Source: Martelella lutilitoris (GTDB lineage: Bacteria > Pseudomonadota > Alphaproteobacteria > Rhizobiales > Rhizobiaceae). Taken from it: 64,000 bases of DNA. Below, one piece after another: positions 1 through 12,530 of the stretch. The stretch covers positions 124,001-188,000 of the forward strand of contig NZ_VCLB01000005.1 in assembly GCF_005924265.1 (NCBI RefSeq), given 5' to 3'. The position numbers and the translations under genes were made by a program. The notes beneath the pieces are model-generated. The model was not told the DNA's origin. It worked only from the letters and a program-made list of their open reading frames with translations, and did no database searches. Numbering within the stretch: the stretch's first letter is position 1; the number at the start of each line of letters is the position of its first letter.

Positions 1-901
1 GGTTGAAGATTTCCACGCGCGCGTTCTTCTCCGGCGGATTGTTGAGCGCAAGCTCGATGCAGCGCACCGAATCCTGGATGTGGATGAAGGCGCGGGTCTG
101 GCCGCCGACGCCGTGGACGGTGAGCGGATAGCCGATCGCCGCCTGGATCAGGAAGCGGTTCAGCACGGTGCCGTAATCGCCGTCATAATCGAAACGGTTG
201 ATCAACTGCGGATGGCGCTTGGTCTGCTCGGTATGCGTGCCCCAGACGATGCCCTGATGCAGGTCGGTGATGCGAAGGCCGTCATTCTTGGCATAGAAGG
301 CGAAGAGAAGCTGATCCAGGCACTTGGTCATGTGGTAGATCGAGCCGGGGTTCGATGGATAGAGGATTTCCTGGCTGACCTTTTCGCCGGTCGTCGCCTC
401 GATATCCACCGGCAGATAGCCTTCCGGGATCGCCGCGCCGACGGTCGAATAGCCATAGACGCCCATCGTGCCGAGGTGGATGATGTGGGAATCGAGACCG
501 ATCTCGACCAGCGCGTTCAGAAGATTGTGCGTCGCGCTCACATTGTTGTCGACCGTGTAGTTCTTGTGCCGGTCCGACTTCATCGAATAGGGGGCGGCGC
601 GCTGTTCGGCGAAATGGATGATGGCGTCCGGCTTTTCGTCTGCAAGCCATTTCTTCAGGATCTCGTAGTCCTTGGCGAGATCGATCAGGTGGAAATGGAT
701 CCGGCGGCCGGTTTCCGCGTGCCAGATGCGGGTGCGTTCCTGGATCGAATCCATCGGCGTCAGCGACTGGACGCCGAGCTCGGTGTCGATCCAGCGCCGC
801 GACAGGTTGTCGATGATATGGATTTCGTGTCCGGCATCAGACAGATGCAGCGACGTGGGCCATCCGATGAACCCGTCTCCGCCCATAACCGCAATTTTCA
901 T
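1..901 (-). CDS. sqdB: UDP-sulfoquinovose synthase, 3'-truncated by the window edge
   Basis: Read on the minus strand from the ATG at 901, the frame stays open to base 1, so the C-terminus lies outside the window. The enzyme converts UDP-glucose and sulfite to UDP-sulfoquinovose, the head-group donor for the sulfolipid SQDG. The N-terminus has the Rossmann signature of an extended SDR (MGGDGFIGWPTS). The segments TMGVYGYS and YHMTK hold the Thr and the Tyr-xxx-Lys of the SDR active site, and HFAEQRAAPYSM is typical of SqdB/SQD1. About 300 residues are visible of roughly 400 expected. It is divergent from the tol cluster. Other sqd genes may follow beyond base 1, which is inference. Family call is firm; substrate assignment is by resemblance. 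Confidence 0.9.
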   Translation of the reverse strand, partial: MKIAVMGGDGFIGWPTSLHLSDAGHEIHIIDNLSRRWIDTELGVQSLTPMDSIQERTRIWHAETGRRIHFHLIDLAKDYEILKKWLADEKPDAIIHFAEQRAAPYSMKSDRHKNYTVDNNVSATHNLLNALVEIGLDSHIIHLGTMGVYGYSTVGAAIPEGYLPVDIEATTGEKVSQEILYPSNPGSIYHMTKCLDQLLFAFYAKNDGLRITDLHQGIVWGTHTEQTKRHPQLINRFDYDGDYGTVLNRFLIQAAIGYPLTVHGVGGQTRAFIHIQDSVRCIELALNNPPEKNARVEIFN

Positions 902-1096
902 GGAGCCACTCCGATCCGTTTTGTCATGCAGTGAATTTCGCTATTAACCGAAACCAGTATGACATAAATGCAATGGTTTTTTTACGCAATCTCTCCCGAT
1001 GCCGGCAAAGCACGCTGCCCGACCAAGATTTCTCCATTGCGCCGGCGGCGGCCGTGAGACTAGGAGAGAGCGCGAAAACACGATGCGGGACCGGAT

Positions 1097-1567
1097 ATGA
1101 CAGGCAAAAGTGACGGAAATTCTGCGGATCTGAGCGGCTGGCTCGAAGACGGCGAGCATCATCTGCGACAGCGGGTCTATTACGAGGACACGGATTTCTC
1201 CGGCGTCGTCTATCATGCCCGTTACCTGCACTTCCTTGAGCGCGGCCGCACCGACTACCTGCGCTGCCTCGGCGTTGAACAGCGCACGCTGCACACGATC
1301 GACGAGGAAGGACTGGCCTTCGCCGTCCATCACATGGACCTCAAATTCATCCGGCCGGCGCGCATGGATGATATTCTGGAGATCACCACGAAAACGACGC
1401 GGGCGACCGGCGCGCGCATGGTGCTGGAGCAGACGATTTCCGCTGCCGACGTGCTTTTGACGACCGCGACCGTCACCGTGGTCGTCATCAACAAACACGG
1501 CCGCGCCCGACGGATGCCGGACGATCTGGCGGCGACATTGCTGCAGGCAAGGGGAGAGGAAGCCTGA
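1097..1567 (+). CDS. ybgC: Tol-Pal associated acyl-CoA thioesterase
   Basis: A 156-residue hotdog-fold thioesterase. The signature YYEDTDFSGVVYHARYL near residues 27-43 contains the conserved catalytic Asp of the 4-hydroxybenzoyl-CoA thioesterase/YbgC family. YbgC proteins hydrolyse acyl-CoA thioesters in the cytoplasm and have been linked to phospholipid metabolism at the inner membrane. The gene stands first in front of tolQRAB-pal, its classic place. The 320-base gap before tolQ is longer than in many relatives, so tolQ may also have its own promoter. The ATG at 1097 is used; the upstream GCGGGA is only a weak ribosome site. Confidence 0.92.
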   Translation: MTGKSDGNSADLSGWLEDGEHHLRQRVYYEDTDFSGVVYHARYLHFLERGRTDYLRCLGVEQRTLHTIDEEGLAFAVHHMDLKFIRPARMDDILEITTKTTRATGARMVLEQTISAADVLLTTATVTVVVINKHGRARRMPDDLAATLLQARGEEA

Positions 1568-1888
1568 CCCTGCTGCATCGGGCTTGCTAAAACATGAGTA
1601 TTATGTGAAGGAATTCCGCCATCGCCCTGCGGGGGCGTGATCCTCGGCGCGCGCCATGGATTTCAGGGGTTTCGGCCCTCTGGTAACCGGGCGTTAACCA
1701 TGATCATGTTTCATGTGAGAAGCGGGATTTCGGGCTGTTTTGCCTAGGTTTCACCACGTTTTTGTACGAGATGAAACTAATATGCGGAAGCTTCGCAATC
1801 CCATCGCAAATCGAACACGTAACTCGCAGGCGGCTCTAACCGTACCCGCCCGGTCAAACGGGCCCATATATTCAAGGACTTTTGTCAC
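1568..1888. other. Intergenic region between ybgC and tolQ
   Basis: No convincing gene lies in these 321 bases. The sequence is noticeably more AT-rich than its surroundings from about 1690 to 1800, which fits a promoter for tolQRAB, but I could not fix clear -35/-10 boxes. An AAGGA at 1874-1878 serves as the ribosome site of tolQ. A short open frame starting at 1740 runs into tolQ in another frame and is not believed. Confidence 0.45.
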
Positions 1889-2608
1889 ATGGAACAGCTT
1901 GGGTTGGAAGCAGCACACGCCGATGTCGGCCTGCTGGCGCTCTTCATGCAGGCCGGACTGATCGTCAAACTGGTCATGATCGGCCTGATTGCCGCCTCGG
2001 TGTGGACGTGGGCGATCGTGATTGAGAAGATCATCGCCTACAACAAGGAACGCCGCGCCTATAACCAGTTCGAGGATGCCTTCTGGTCCGGTACCTCGCT
2101 GGAAAAACTCTATTCGAACCTTTCCGAGCGCAAGACGTCCGGCATGTCGGCGGTTTTCGTGGCTGCCATGCGCGAGTGGAAGAAGTCCTTCGAGCGCGGC
2201 GCGCGTGCCCCCGTAGGCCTGCAGATGCGCGTGGAAAAGGCGATGGATGTCGCTATCCAGCGCGAATCGGAAAAGCTGGAGGCCCGCCTCGGCTTCCTCG
2301 CCAGCACCGGTTCGGCGGCGCCCTTTATCGGTCTCTTCGGCACGGTGGTCGGCATCATGACCTCGTTCCAGGCGATCGCCGGTTCGAAATCGACCAATCT
2401 CGCCGTTGTCGCCCCCGGCATTGCCGAGGCGCTTCTGGCCACCGCCATCGGTCTCGTCGCCGCCATTCCCGCCGTTGTCGCCTACAACAAGTTCTCCGCC
2501 GACAGCGGAAAGCTGGTGGGCCGTATGGAAGGCTTTGCCGACGAATTCGCCGCGATCCTGTCGCGTCAGATCGATGAGAAACTCCAGTCGCGCCCGGCCG
2601 CGGAATAA
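1889..2608 (+). CDS. tolQ: Tol-Pal system inner-membrane proton channel subunit TolQ
   Basis: 239 residues, the usual length for TolQ/ExbB/MotA-family channel proteins. A first membrane helix spans about residues 15-37, a cytoplasmic loop rich in charged residues follows, and two more helices lie near 140-165 and 178-205. The segment STGSAAPFIGLFGTVVGIM and the later LLATAIGLVAAIPAVVAYN are the conserved channel-lining helices. With TolR it uses the proton motive force to energise TolA and so drive outer-membrane constriction at division. An AAGGA ribosome site lies 10 bases ahead of the ATG. It is followed after 18 bases by tolR in the same operon. Confidence 0.96.
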   Translation: MEQLGLEAAHADVGLLALFMQAGLIVKLVMIGLIAASVWTWAIVIEKIIAYNKERRAYNQFEDAFWSGTSLEKLYSNLSERKTSGMSAVFVAAMREWKKSFERGARAPVGLQMRVEKAMDVAIQRESEKLEARLGFLASTGSAAPFIGLFGTVVGIMTSFQAIAGSKSTNLAVVAPGIAEALLATAIGLVAAIPAVVAYNKFSADSGKLVGRMEGFADEFAAILSRQIDEKLQSRPAAE

Positions 2609-2626
2609 TCCGAGGGAGATTGCGAT

Positions 2627-3079
2627 ATGGGAATGACCGCAGGAACAAGCGCCTCGGGCGGCAGCCGCCGGGGACGAAGACGCGCCCGGCGCGGCCCCGT
2701 CAGCGAAATCAACGTGACGCCGCTCGTCGACGTCATGCTCGTGCTCTTGATCATCTTCATGGTCGCCGCGCCGATGATGACCGTCGGCGTGCCGATCGAC
2801 CTTCCGGAAACGCAGGCGCAGGCGCTCAATTCCGATACCCAGCCGATCACGATTTCCGTCAATCCGGAAGGCCAGATCTATCTGCAGGAAACCGAGATCG
2901 GTATCGACGAGGTCGTGCCGAAACTCGAGGCGATCGCGACGACCGGCTATTCCGAGCGCATCTATGTGCGCGGCGATGCCAATGCCGATTACGGCACGGT
3001 GATGCGGGTGATGGCCCGGATTTCGGCGGCGGGTTTCAAGAATATCGGCCTGGTGACCCTGCAGGAACAGGATAGCTGA
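2627..3079 (+). CDS. tolR: Tol-Pal system protein TolR
   Basis: 150 residues of the ExbD/TolR family. A short basic cytoplasmic N-terminus (Arg-rich around residues 11-24) precedes a single membrane helix with the motif PLVDVMLVLLIIFMV. Its Asp is the proton-translocating residue known in this family. The rest is the periplasmic domain. TolR works with TolQ as the stator that energises TolA. A strong GAGGGAG ribosome site lies just upstream. The spacing to tolQ (18 bases) and tolA (9 bases) shows one operon. Confidence 0.96.
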   Translation: MGMTAGTSASGGSRRGRRRARRGPVSEINVTPLVDVMLVLLIIFMVAAPMMTVGVPIDLPETQAQALNSDTQPITISVNPEGQIYLQETEIGIDEVVPKLEAIATTGYSERIYVRGDANADYGTVMRVMARISAAGFKNIGLVTLQEQDS

Positions 3080-3088
3080 TTTCCCGCC

Positions 3089-4237
3089 ATGACGCGCAGC
3101 TTCGCCATTTCCTTTGTTCTGCACTGTCTGGTCATCGGCTGGGCAGTGTTTCTGCTCGGCTCGCCGCCGTCCATGGAAGTGGCGGATGTCGATGCCCTGC
3201 CGGTGACGCTGATCCCGGTCCAGGATATCACCCAGGTGCAGGAAGGCGATCAGGACGCGGAGCTTGCCGAGATCGCAGCACCCGTCCCGACGCGGCGTCA
3301 GGACCAGGTGGCCGATGCGCAGAATGTCGGCGAAAACGAGATCGACCTGAACAGGGCGGAACAGGCGACGCCTGACAATGTGGAACAGGAGCAGGCGGCG
3401 CTGCCGACGCCTTCCGCCGCCGAAACGCCCGAACCCGCGCCGCAGGACGACGTGGCCGAGGCCCCGCCGCCGCCCGTGCCGGAGCCTGCGCCGCGTCCCG
3501 AGCCCGAACCGGCGCCCGCGCCGGAACCCGAGCCGGCACCTGCGCCCGAGCCGACCCCGGCACCGGAACCCGCGCCCGAGCCGGAAGCCGTTGAAACGCC
3601 TGAACCCGCGCCCGCACCAACGCCGGAGCCGGCCGAGGCCAGCGCGCCTGAACCGGAGCCCGCTCCGCCGGCCGAGCCGGCAGAGCCCGAACTGGCCTTC
3701 CCCGACCAAGCGCCCCTGCCGACGCGCCGTCCCGAGCGGCCGGCTTTACGTGAGACGCGCACGGCCGAAGCCCCGCGCACCGACAGCCAGACGACGGCCT
3801 CGACCGAGACCGACGATTTCAATGTCGACGACATCGCCGCGCTTTTGAACCGCACCGAGGCGACCGGCGGCGGCGCGCGGCGCACGGAAACGCCGGCGGC
3901 CCTCGGCACGCAGCGCCCCAGCAATTCCGCGCAGCTTTCCCAGAGCGAACTCGACGCGCTGCGCGGCCAGATCCAGCGCAACTGGTCGATCCTTGCCGGG
4001 CTTGACGGCGCGGAAGGCGTGCGCATACGCATACACATGAAGCTTGATCCATCCGGTGCGATTGTCGGAACGCCCGAGGTGACCGCAACCGGCGGCAGCG
4101 AGAGCGCGCGGCGGATCTTGGCCGGCGGCGCCCGCCGCGCGGTGCTGAAATCCTCGCCTTTCGTCCAACTTCCGCCGGAAAAATATGACGCCTGGAGCGA
4201 GGTTATCGTGAACTTTGACCCGAGCCAGATGCTTTAA
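3089..4237 (+). CDS. tolA: Tol-Pal system envelope-spanning protein TolA
   Basis: 382 residues. The N-terminal helix carries the SxxxH motif (Ser8, His12), which in TolA and TonB couples to TolQR or ExbBD. A long Pro-Glu-Ala-rich arm follows (about residues 95-215), then a Thr/Glu-rich linker, then a folded C-terminal domain from about residue 285 to the end that resembles TonB/TolA C-domains. It links the inner-membrane TolQR motor to TolB/Pal at the outer membrane. Overall identity to enterobacterial TolA is expected to be low; the call rests on operon position, the SxxxH helix and architecture. Confidence 0.92.
   Translation: MTRSFAISFVLHCLVIGWAVFLLGSPPSMEVADVDALPVTLIPVQDITQVQEGDQDAELAEIAAPVPTRRQDQVADAQNVGENEIDLNRAEQATPDNVEQEQAALPTPSAAETPEPAPQDDVAEAPPPPVPEPAPRPEPEPAPAPEPEPAPAPEPTPAPEPAPEPEAVETPEPAPAPTPEPAEASAPEPEPAPPAEPAEPELAFPDQAPLPTRRPERPALRETRTAEAPRTDSQTTASTETDDFNVDDIAALLNRTEATGGGARRTETPAALGTQRPSNSAQLSQSELDALRGQIQRNWSILAGLDGAEGVRIRIHMKLDPSGAIVGTPEVTATGGSESARRILAGGARRAVLKSSPFVQLPPEKYDAWSEVIVNFDPSQML
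3415..3690 (+). repeat. Pro-Glu/Pro-Ala coding repeat in the TolA arm
   Basis: The DNA repeats imperfect 6- to 12-base units reading Pro-Glu-Pro-Ala, giving a rigid extended stalk between the membrane anchor and the C-terminal domain. Such tracts vary in copy number by slippage. Here the repeat stays in frame and the downstream domain is intact. Confidence 0.8.
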
Positions 4238-4316
4238 CGGATAACCGGAGGAAAGCGGAGGGCACCAGCCCGCCGCATCAGACCGTCGCACTCAACGCTG
4301 AAAGGCCTGACCTGTC

Positions 4317-5624
4317 ATGCTCAAACGCTGTCTCGTATTTCTTTCTGTCGCCTGGGCCGGCCTCGGCCTCGTTTTCGTGGCGCCGGCCTATGCGCTGGTC
4401 GAGATCGACATCTCGCGCGGCAATGTCCAGCCGCTGCCGATCGCGATCACCGATTTCATTTCCGATGACGGGCTCGGCGCTGATATTTCCGGCGTTATCG
4501 CCGCGGACCTCCAGCGTTCCGGCCTGTTCAAGCCGATCGACCGCTCGGCCTTCATCCAGCAGATCAATGATCCCGACCAGACGCCGCGTTTCCAGGACTG
4601 GCAGCTGATCAACGCGGAGGCGCTTGTGGTCGGCCGCGTCACCCGCGAGGCGGATGGCCGCCTGCGTTCGGAGTTCCGGCTGTGGGACACCTATGCCGGC
4701 CAGCAGATCATCGGCCAGCAATTCTACACCCAGCCCGACAACTGGCGGCGCGTCGCCCATATCATCGCCGATTCGATCTACCAGGCGCTGACGGGTGAGC
4801 AGGGTTATTTCGACAGCCGCATCGTCTACGTTTCCGAAAGCGGCCCGAAGACCGACCGCAAGCGTCAGCTCGCGATCATGGATCAGGACGGCTACAATGT
4901 GCGGATGCTGACCGACGGCCAGTATATGGTGCTGACGCCGCGCTTCTCGCCCAACCGGCAGGAAGTCACCTACATGTCCTATGAGAACGACCAGCCGCGC
5001 GTTTATCTGCTGCAGCTGGAGACCGGTCAGCGCGAGGTCGTCGGGAATTTCCCCGGCATGACATTCGCGCCGCGCTTCTCGCCCGACGGCCAGCGCATCA
5101 TTATGAGCCTGCAGCAGGACGGCAACGCCAATATCTATACGATGGATCTGAGGACCCGCGCGACGACGCGGCTGACCAGCACGGCTGCGATCGACACGTC
5201 GCCGTCCTATGCGCCCGATGGTAACCAGATTGTGTTCGAAAGCGATCGCGGCGGGCGCCAGCAGCTTTACGTGATGAATGCCGATGGTTCGAACCAGCAC
5301 CGCATCTCCTTTGGCGACGGCAGCTATTCGACGCCGGTCTGGTCGCCGCGCGGCGATCTGATCGCCTTTACCAAGCAGTCCGGCGGCAAGTTCTCCATTG
5401 GCGTGATGAAGCCGGACGGCAGCGGCGAACGTATCCTGACGACCGGCTTCCACAATGAGGGACCGACCTGGGCGCCGAACGGTCGCGTGCTCATGTTCTT
5501 CCGCCAGAATGCCGGGGAGGGCGGTCCGCACCTTTATTCCATCGACCTGACAGGCTATAACGAACAGCGTATTTCGACGCCTGATTTCGCCTCCGACCCA
5601 GCCTGGTCGCCGCTTCTCGAATAG
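4317..5624 (+). CDS. tolB: Tol-Pal system periplasmic beta-propeller protein TolB
   Basis: 435 residues. A signal peptide covers about residues 1-24, ending in a typical Ala-x-Ala (APAYA). An N-terminal alpha/beta domain follows to about residue 165. The rest is a six-bladed propeller built from repeats of the type [32 protein letters not shown] and PAWSPLLE. TolB docks Pal and is displaced by TolA during envelope constriction. It lies 79 bases after tolA in the same direction. Confidence 0.97.
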   Translation: MLKRCLVFLSVAWAGLGLVFVAPAYALVEIDISRGNVQPLPIAITDFISDDGLGADISGVIAADLQRSGLFKPIDRSAFIQQINDPDQTPRFQDWQLINAEALVVGRVTREADGRLRSEFRLWDTYAGQQIIGQQFYTQPDNWRRVAHIIADSIYQALTGEQGYFDSRIVYVSESGPKTDRKRQLAIMDQDGYNVRMLTDGQYMVLTPRFSPNRQEVTYMSYENDQPRVYLLQLETGQREVVGNFPGMTFAPRFSPDGQRIIMSLQQDGNANIYTMDLRTRATTRLTSTAAIDTSPSYAPDGNQIVFESDRGGRQQLYVMNADGSNQHRISFGDGSYSTPVWSPRGDLIAFTKQSGGKFSIGVMKPDGSGERILTTGFHNEGPTWAPNGRVLMFFRQNAGEGGPHLYSIDLTGYNEQRISTPDFASDPAWSPLLE

Positions 5625-5832
5625 CGGCGCTTGAGGGTTTTGGCCTCGCATTTACCCTTTGTTAACGATATTCGTTGAGGGGGGATTAACGGCGATTTGC
5701 TAGGTCATTTCGTCAACACCGGCAGGTGCGCATGATGCAAGCAGCGCACGGCCGTCACGGAATAAAAATCGCGTATCTGAGCCGACCCGATGATGTCGGA
5801 CACTTGATTGGAACGCTTGAAGGAGAGCGGTA

Positions 5833-6378
5833 ATGAGCCGAGCCATGCTTGGAGTTGAAGGCCTTTCCAGGAAAAGGGCGATGAGGCCTGCTATCGTCGC
5901 GCTGTGCGCGGTCATGGCGCTTGGCCTTGCCGGCTGCGCATCCAAGCAGGATGGCAATCTGCCGGGCACCGGCCAGGGCATGGCAGGCGCCAATGCGGGC
6001 GTCGCTTCTGCCGGCAGCGTTCAGGATTTTGACCTCAATGTCGGCGACACGGTCTATTTCGAGACCGATTCGGCGGCGATCACGCCGATTGCCGCCCAGA
6101 CGCTCGACAAGCAGGCCCAGTGGCTGCAACGCTACACCAGCTACGCCATCCGCATCGAGGGCCATGCCGATGAACGCGGTACCCGCGAATATAACTTGGC
6201 GCTCGGCGCGCGCCGCGCCACGGCCACCAAGAACTATCTCGTCTCGCGCGGCATTCCGGCCAACCGGATCTCGACGATTTCCTACGGCAAGGAACGCCCC
6301 GTCGCCGTCTGCGACAATATTTCCTGCTGGTCGCAGAACCGCCGCACGGTGACCGTCCTACGCGGCGCGGGAAGCTGA
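5833..6378 (+). CDS. pal: Peptidoglycan-associated lipoprotein Pal
   Basis: 181 residues. The ATG at 5833 is preceded by AAGGAG at a good distance. This gives a long n-region before the lipobox LAGC, whose Cys is the lipidated residue (about position 36). The C-terminal OmpA-like domain, from about residue 72, contains YFETDSAAI and the peptidoglycan-binding signature HADERGTREYNLALGARRA. Pal anchors the outer membrane to peptidoglycan and is mobilised by Tol. An inner ATG at 5881 is possible but has no better ribosome site. A strong terminator follows. Confidence 0.96.
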   Translation: MSRAMLGVEGLSRKRAMRPAIVALCAVMALGLAGCASKQDGNLPGTGQGMAGANAGVASAGSVQDFDLNVGDTVYFETDSAAITPIAAQTLDKQAQWLQRYTSYAIRIEGHADERGTREYNLALGARRATATKNYLVSRGIPANRISTISYGKERPVAVCDNISCWSQNRRTVTVLRGAGS

Positions 6379-6395
6379 TCCGGACGGATCGATGA

Positions 6396-6425
6396 AGAAA
6401 AAACCGGCCTCGCGCCGGTTTTTTT
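6396..6425 (+). terminator. Rho-independent terminator after pal
   Basis: A GC stem CCGGC/GCCGG, extended by A-T pairs, is followed by a run of seven T. It lies 18 bases after the pal stop and should end the tolQRAB-pal transcript, so cpoB probably has its own promoter in 6426-6538. Confidence 0.9.
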
Positions 6426-6538
6426 GTGTCCGCAGTGCATGAAAATGCGTTTTGATCTAAATATGGCCGAAAACGGCATGTCGGTGAACGTGCAGGTCTG
6501 TTTTACTGGTTTCAGGGACAGTTTTTGGGAAAGGGATC

Positions 6539-7357
6539 ATGAGAAAAGCAATTTTGTGTCTGCTGGCAGGCTCCGCCGTCCTTGGCATGCAGGCAAGCGC
6601 TTCGGCCGCCGGCCTGTCGCTGTTTCCGGCAACCGGCGGCAACCAAGGGCAGGTGGTTCAGGTTCAGGCGACCGACCCCGCCATGCGGATCATGCAGCTT
6701 GAGGAGCAGGTCCGGAACCTCAACGGCCAGGTCGAGGACCTGAGCTTCCAGCTGCTGCAGATGGAGGAACGGATCCGCAAATTGCAGGAGGACATGGAGT
6801 TCCGCCTGCAGGACCTGGAAAGCGGCATGGCCGCGCCGCCTTCGTCGGGCAGCGGGCAGGACAATGAAACAGCGTCGATCGACAACCCGCCGCCGATGCC
6901 CGACAGCGCCATGAACGACGCCGCCATCCCCGGCGACGTCTCGCCCGACCTGCCGGAGGGCGCTGAAGGCGGCGGCAACGACGCCGCCTTCTACAATGTT
7001 GCCTACAACCTAATCCTGTCCGGCGATTACCAGCAGGCCGAGGAGGCCTTCGGCGAGTTCGTACTGAGCTATCCGAACAGTCCGCTCATTCCCGATGCGA
7101 GCTTCTGGCTCGGCGAATCGATGCTGGCGCAACAGAAATACAACGAGGCCGCCAAGACCTTCCTGAACGCCTACAAGGCCTATGGCACATCCGACAAGGC
7201 GCCGGAAATGCTGTTGAAGCTTGGCCAGTCGCTGGCCGGCATGGATAACAAGGACGCCGCCTGCGCCACCTTCGCCGAAGTGCCCGTGCGCTATCCGGAC
7301 GCCGCCCGCGCGGTTCTCGACAAGGCGAGCGCGGAACTGACGGCCAACGGATGCTGA
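6539..7357 (+). CDS. cpoB: Tol-Pal coordinator of cell-envelope constriction CpoB (YbgF)
   Basis: 272 residues. A signal peptide covers about residues 1-23. A coiled-coil segment at roughly residues 45-100 (heptads such as MQLEEQVRNLNGQVEDLS) matches the trimerising N-domain of CpoB. A Ser/Pro/Asp linker follows, then TPR-like repeats from about residue 148 to the end. CpoB acts in the periplasm and ties PBP1B activity to Tol-Pal in E. coli. The stop overlaps the tilS start by 7 bases (ATGCTGA), indicating translational coupling. Confidence 0.93.
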   Translation: MRKAILCLLAGSAVLGMQASASAAGLSLFPATGGNQGQVVQVQATDPAMRIMQLEEQVRNLNGQVEDLSFQLLQMEERIRKLQEDMEFRLQDLESGMAAPPSSGSGQDNETASIDNPPPMPDSAMNDAAIPGDVSPDLPEGAEGGGNDAAFYNVAYNLILSGDYQQAEEAFGEFVLSYPNSPLIPDASFWLGESMLAQQKYNEAAKTFLNAYKAYGTSDKAPEMLLKLGQSLAGMDNKDAACATFAEVPVRYPDAARAVLDKASAELTANGC

Positions 7358-8673
7358 CGTCGGCCCCGGCCGCCGTTTCCCCCAATGCCTGCGCGGTTGA
7401 GGCCGCTGCACGGCAATTCCTGCTTTCGCTTAAGAAAGATTGCCATCTCCTCGTTGCCGTTTCCGGCGGCGGCGATTCGTTTGGCCTGCTGACGGCGCTG
7501 GATGAGATGCGGATTGCCTCGGGCAGGCCTGACGTCAGGCTGTGGGCGGCAACCGTTGACCACGGCCTGCGCGCGGCGGCGGCCGAGGAGGCGGCATGGG
7601 TCGCGTCGCGCTGCGCGCGGCTCGGCGTGGCTCACCGGACGCTGCTGTGGGAGGGTGAGAAGCCGGCCTCGGGACTGATGGCCGCGGCGCGCAACGCCCG
7701 CTATCGACTGCTCGGCGGCGAGGCAGAGCGCATCGGCGCCGATGCCATCGTGCTTGCCCATACGATGGAGGATCAGGCCGAAACCCTGGCCATGCGCCGT
7801 GCGCGCAACGGATCCGCGCTTGCGAGCGGCATGGCCGGGCGAACGCTGGTCGGCGGCGCAATCTGGGCCGTGCGCCCCCTTCTTCATGTGCGGCGCGAGG
7901 ATATCCGGGCTTTTCTCAATGCGCGCGATCTTCGCTGGATCGACGACCCAAGCAATGACGACACCCGTTTTGAGCGCGTGCGCATGCGCCGCCTGCTGCA
8001 CAACCGCGTCGAGGTGCTGGCCAATGAGGCGGAGAAGGCTGCGCGTGCGCGTGAAGCCCTGTCACTCAGAGCCGCAGCGCTTTTCGCCGACGCGGTTACG
8101 CTTCATGACGGAATTGTCGCCGAGATCGATGCGGGGCGGTTTGCGAGTGAACACGATCCGGCGCGCTATCTTCTCAATATTCTGATCCCCGCCTTGGGCG
8201 GCCTCGCCTATGGGCCGGGCGGCGCGGCGCTCGACCGGGCGATGGCGCTGTGCGCCGCCCCCCATGGCGCGCGCATGACGGCCGGGCGCTGTCTGTTCGA
8301 GAAGCACCGGCATTCGCTCTTCATCCTGCGCGAAGGGCGGGCGCTTGTTGACGCCGAAATCGCACCCGGAGGGGCAGCAGTCTGGGATGGACGTTTTCGC
8401 ATCGAAAACCGCGCATGCGAACCGCGGCGCATCCGCGCTGTCGGAGACGGGGCGGACGATCCCGACCATATCGCAGGTCTGCCGCGTCGTCTTGCGCGGC
8501 TTGCAGGGGCGGTTCGTCCCGCTGTGCCTGCCGCCAGCGGGGTTTCCTGCTCACCGTATCTGGCGCCGTTCGACCGTTTCCTGCCGGGTTTCGACCTCGC
8601 GCTTGCCAATAGTCTGGCGGAGGCTTTCGCCCGCCCGGCCTATCCTGATCCGGCATTAGCCTATTTGCGTTGA
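7351..8673 (+). CDS. tilS: tRNA(Ile)-lysidine synthase
   Basis: 440 residues. The PP-loop ATP-binding motif SGGGDS lies at residues 38-43, and the family-typical segments VDHGLR and HTMEDQAET follow. The enzyme attaches lysine to C34 of the CAU-anticodon tRNA-Ile, switching decoding from AUG to AUA, and is essential. The C-terminal third is poorly conserved, as usual in this family. The start overlaps cpoB and ftsH follows 110 bases later; tilS-ftsH neighbourhood is common in proteobacteria. Confidence 0.94.
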   Translation: MLTSAPAAVSPNACAVEAAARQFLLSLKKDCHLLVAVSGGGDSFGLLTALDEMRIASGRPDVRLWAATVDHGLRAAAAEEAAWVASRCARLGVAHRTLLWEGEKPASGLMAAARNARYRLLGGEAERIGADAIVLAHTMEDQAETLAMRRARNGSALASGMAGRTLVGGAIWAVRPLLHVRREDIRAFLNARDLRWIDDPSNDDTRFERVRMRRLLHNRVEVLANEAEKAARAREALSLRAAALFADAVTLHDGIVAEIDAGRFASEHDPARYLLNILIPALGGLAYGPGGAALDRAMALCAAPHGARMTAGRCLFEKHRHSLFILREGRALVDAEIAPGGAAVWDGRFRIENRACEPRRIRAVGDGADDPDHIAGLPRRLARLAGAVRPAVPAASGVSCSPYLAPFDRFLPGFDLALANSLAEAFARPAYPDPALAYLR

Positions 8674-8783
8674 GAAAATGAATCTTGGGACGGGCTTGTC
8701 TTGGCAAGACATGGCACGGACCCTATGTTAGGCGTAATTCAGCGGCATTCTGACGTGCCGGACATATGATTTCGGGGAGTTTA

Positions 8784-10730
<1,947 letters not shown>

Positions 10731-10737
10731 CAGGAAG

Positions 10738-10767
10738 AACCGCCGGCGCCGACCGGCGGTTTTTTTG
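10738..10767 (+). terminator. Rho-independent terminator after ftsH
   Basis: A nine-base-pair stem AACCGCCGG/CCGGCGGTT with a six-base loop is followed by a T run, starting 7 bases after the ftsH stop. Confidence 0.92.
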
Positions 10768-10947
10768 TCTCGACGTTCCCCGGCCGCCCTCCTGAAACCC
10801 TGCGATGCACGTTCCGGTAACGTCATGTTAGCGTTGTTGACGTTATTTTAGGTGCCTTGACGACGATTTTCTGCCAAGAGATCGCCTTAGCATATGCCTG
10901 GCAGAATGATGACGGTCGCTCCCGCGGCGGCCCAGACGAGGAACGAC

Positions 10948-12306
<1,359 letters not shown>

Positions 12307-12530
12307 GTTTTTCGAACATCAGACGTTTCATCGCCTGATCGCGGGCGCGGCTCTTCGCCCGCTGAGTCTGGCGTTTCGGGCATTTTCCAAAGCGGCGATG
12401 CCCTTCGGCATGTTTTCTTCGATTTCCTGTGCCGCTCCGGCTTTGACCGGACGAATCTGGCCATATTCCTGTTGCACCATCACACGGCGTTGTGGCGCTG
12501 AAGGGTTTTGTGAAGCAAGGGGACAAGCAG

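Noticed and set aside
3415-3690. Pro-Glu repeats in tolA considered as a possible CRISPR or satellite array
   Set aside because: The units are short, irregular and stay in the reading frame of a known stalk region; no spacers.
1751-3709. Open frame of about 650 codons on the minus strand opposite tolQRA
   Set aside because: Shadow of real genes; low-complexity Arg/Gly stretches arise from the mirrored Pro/Ala-Glu codons of tolA.
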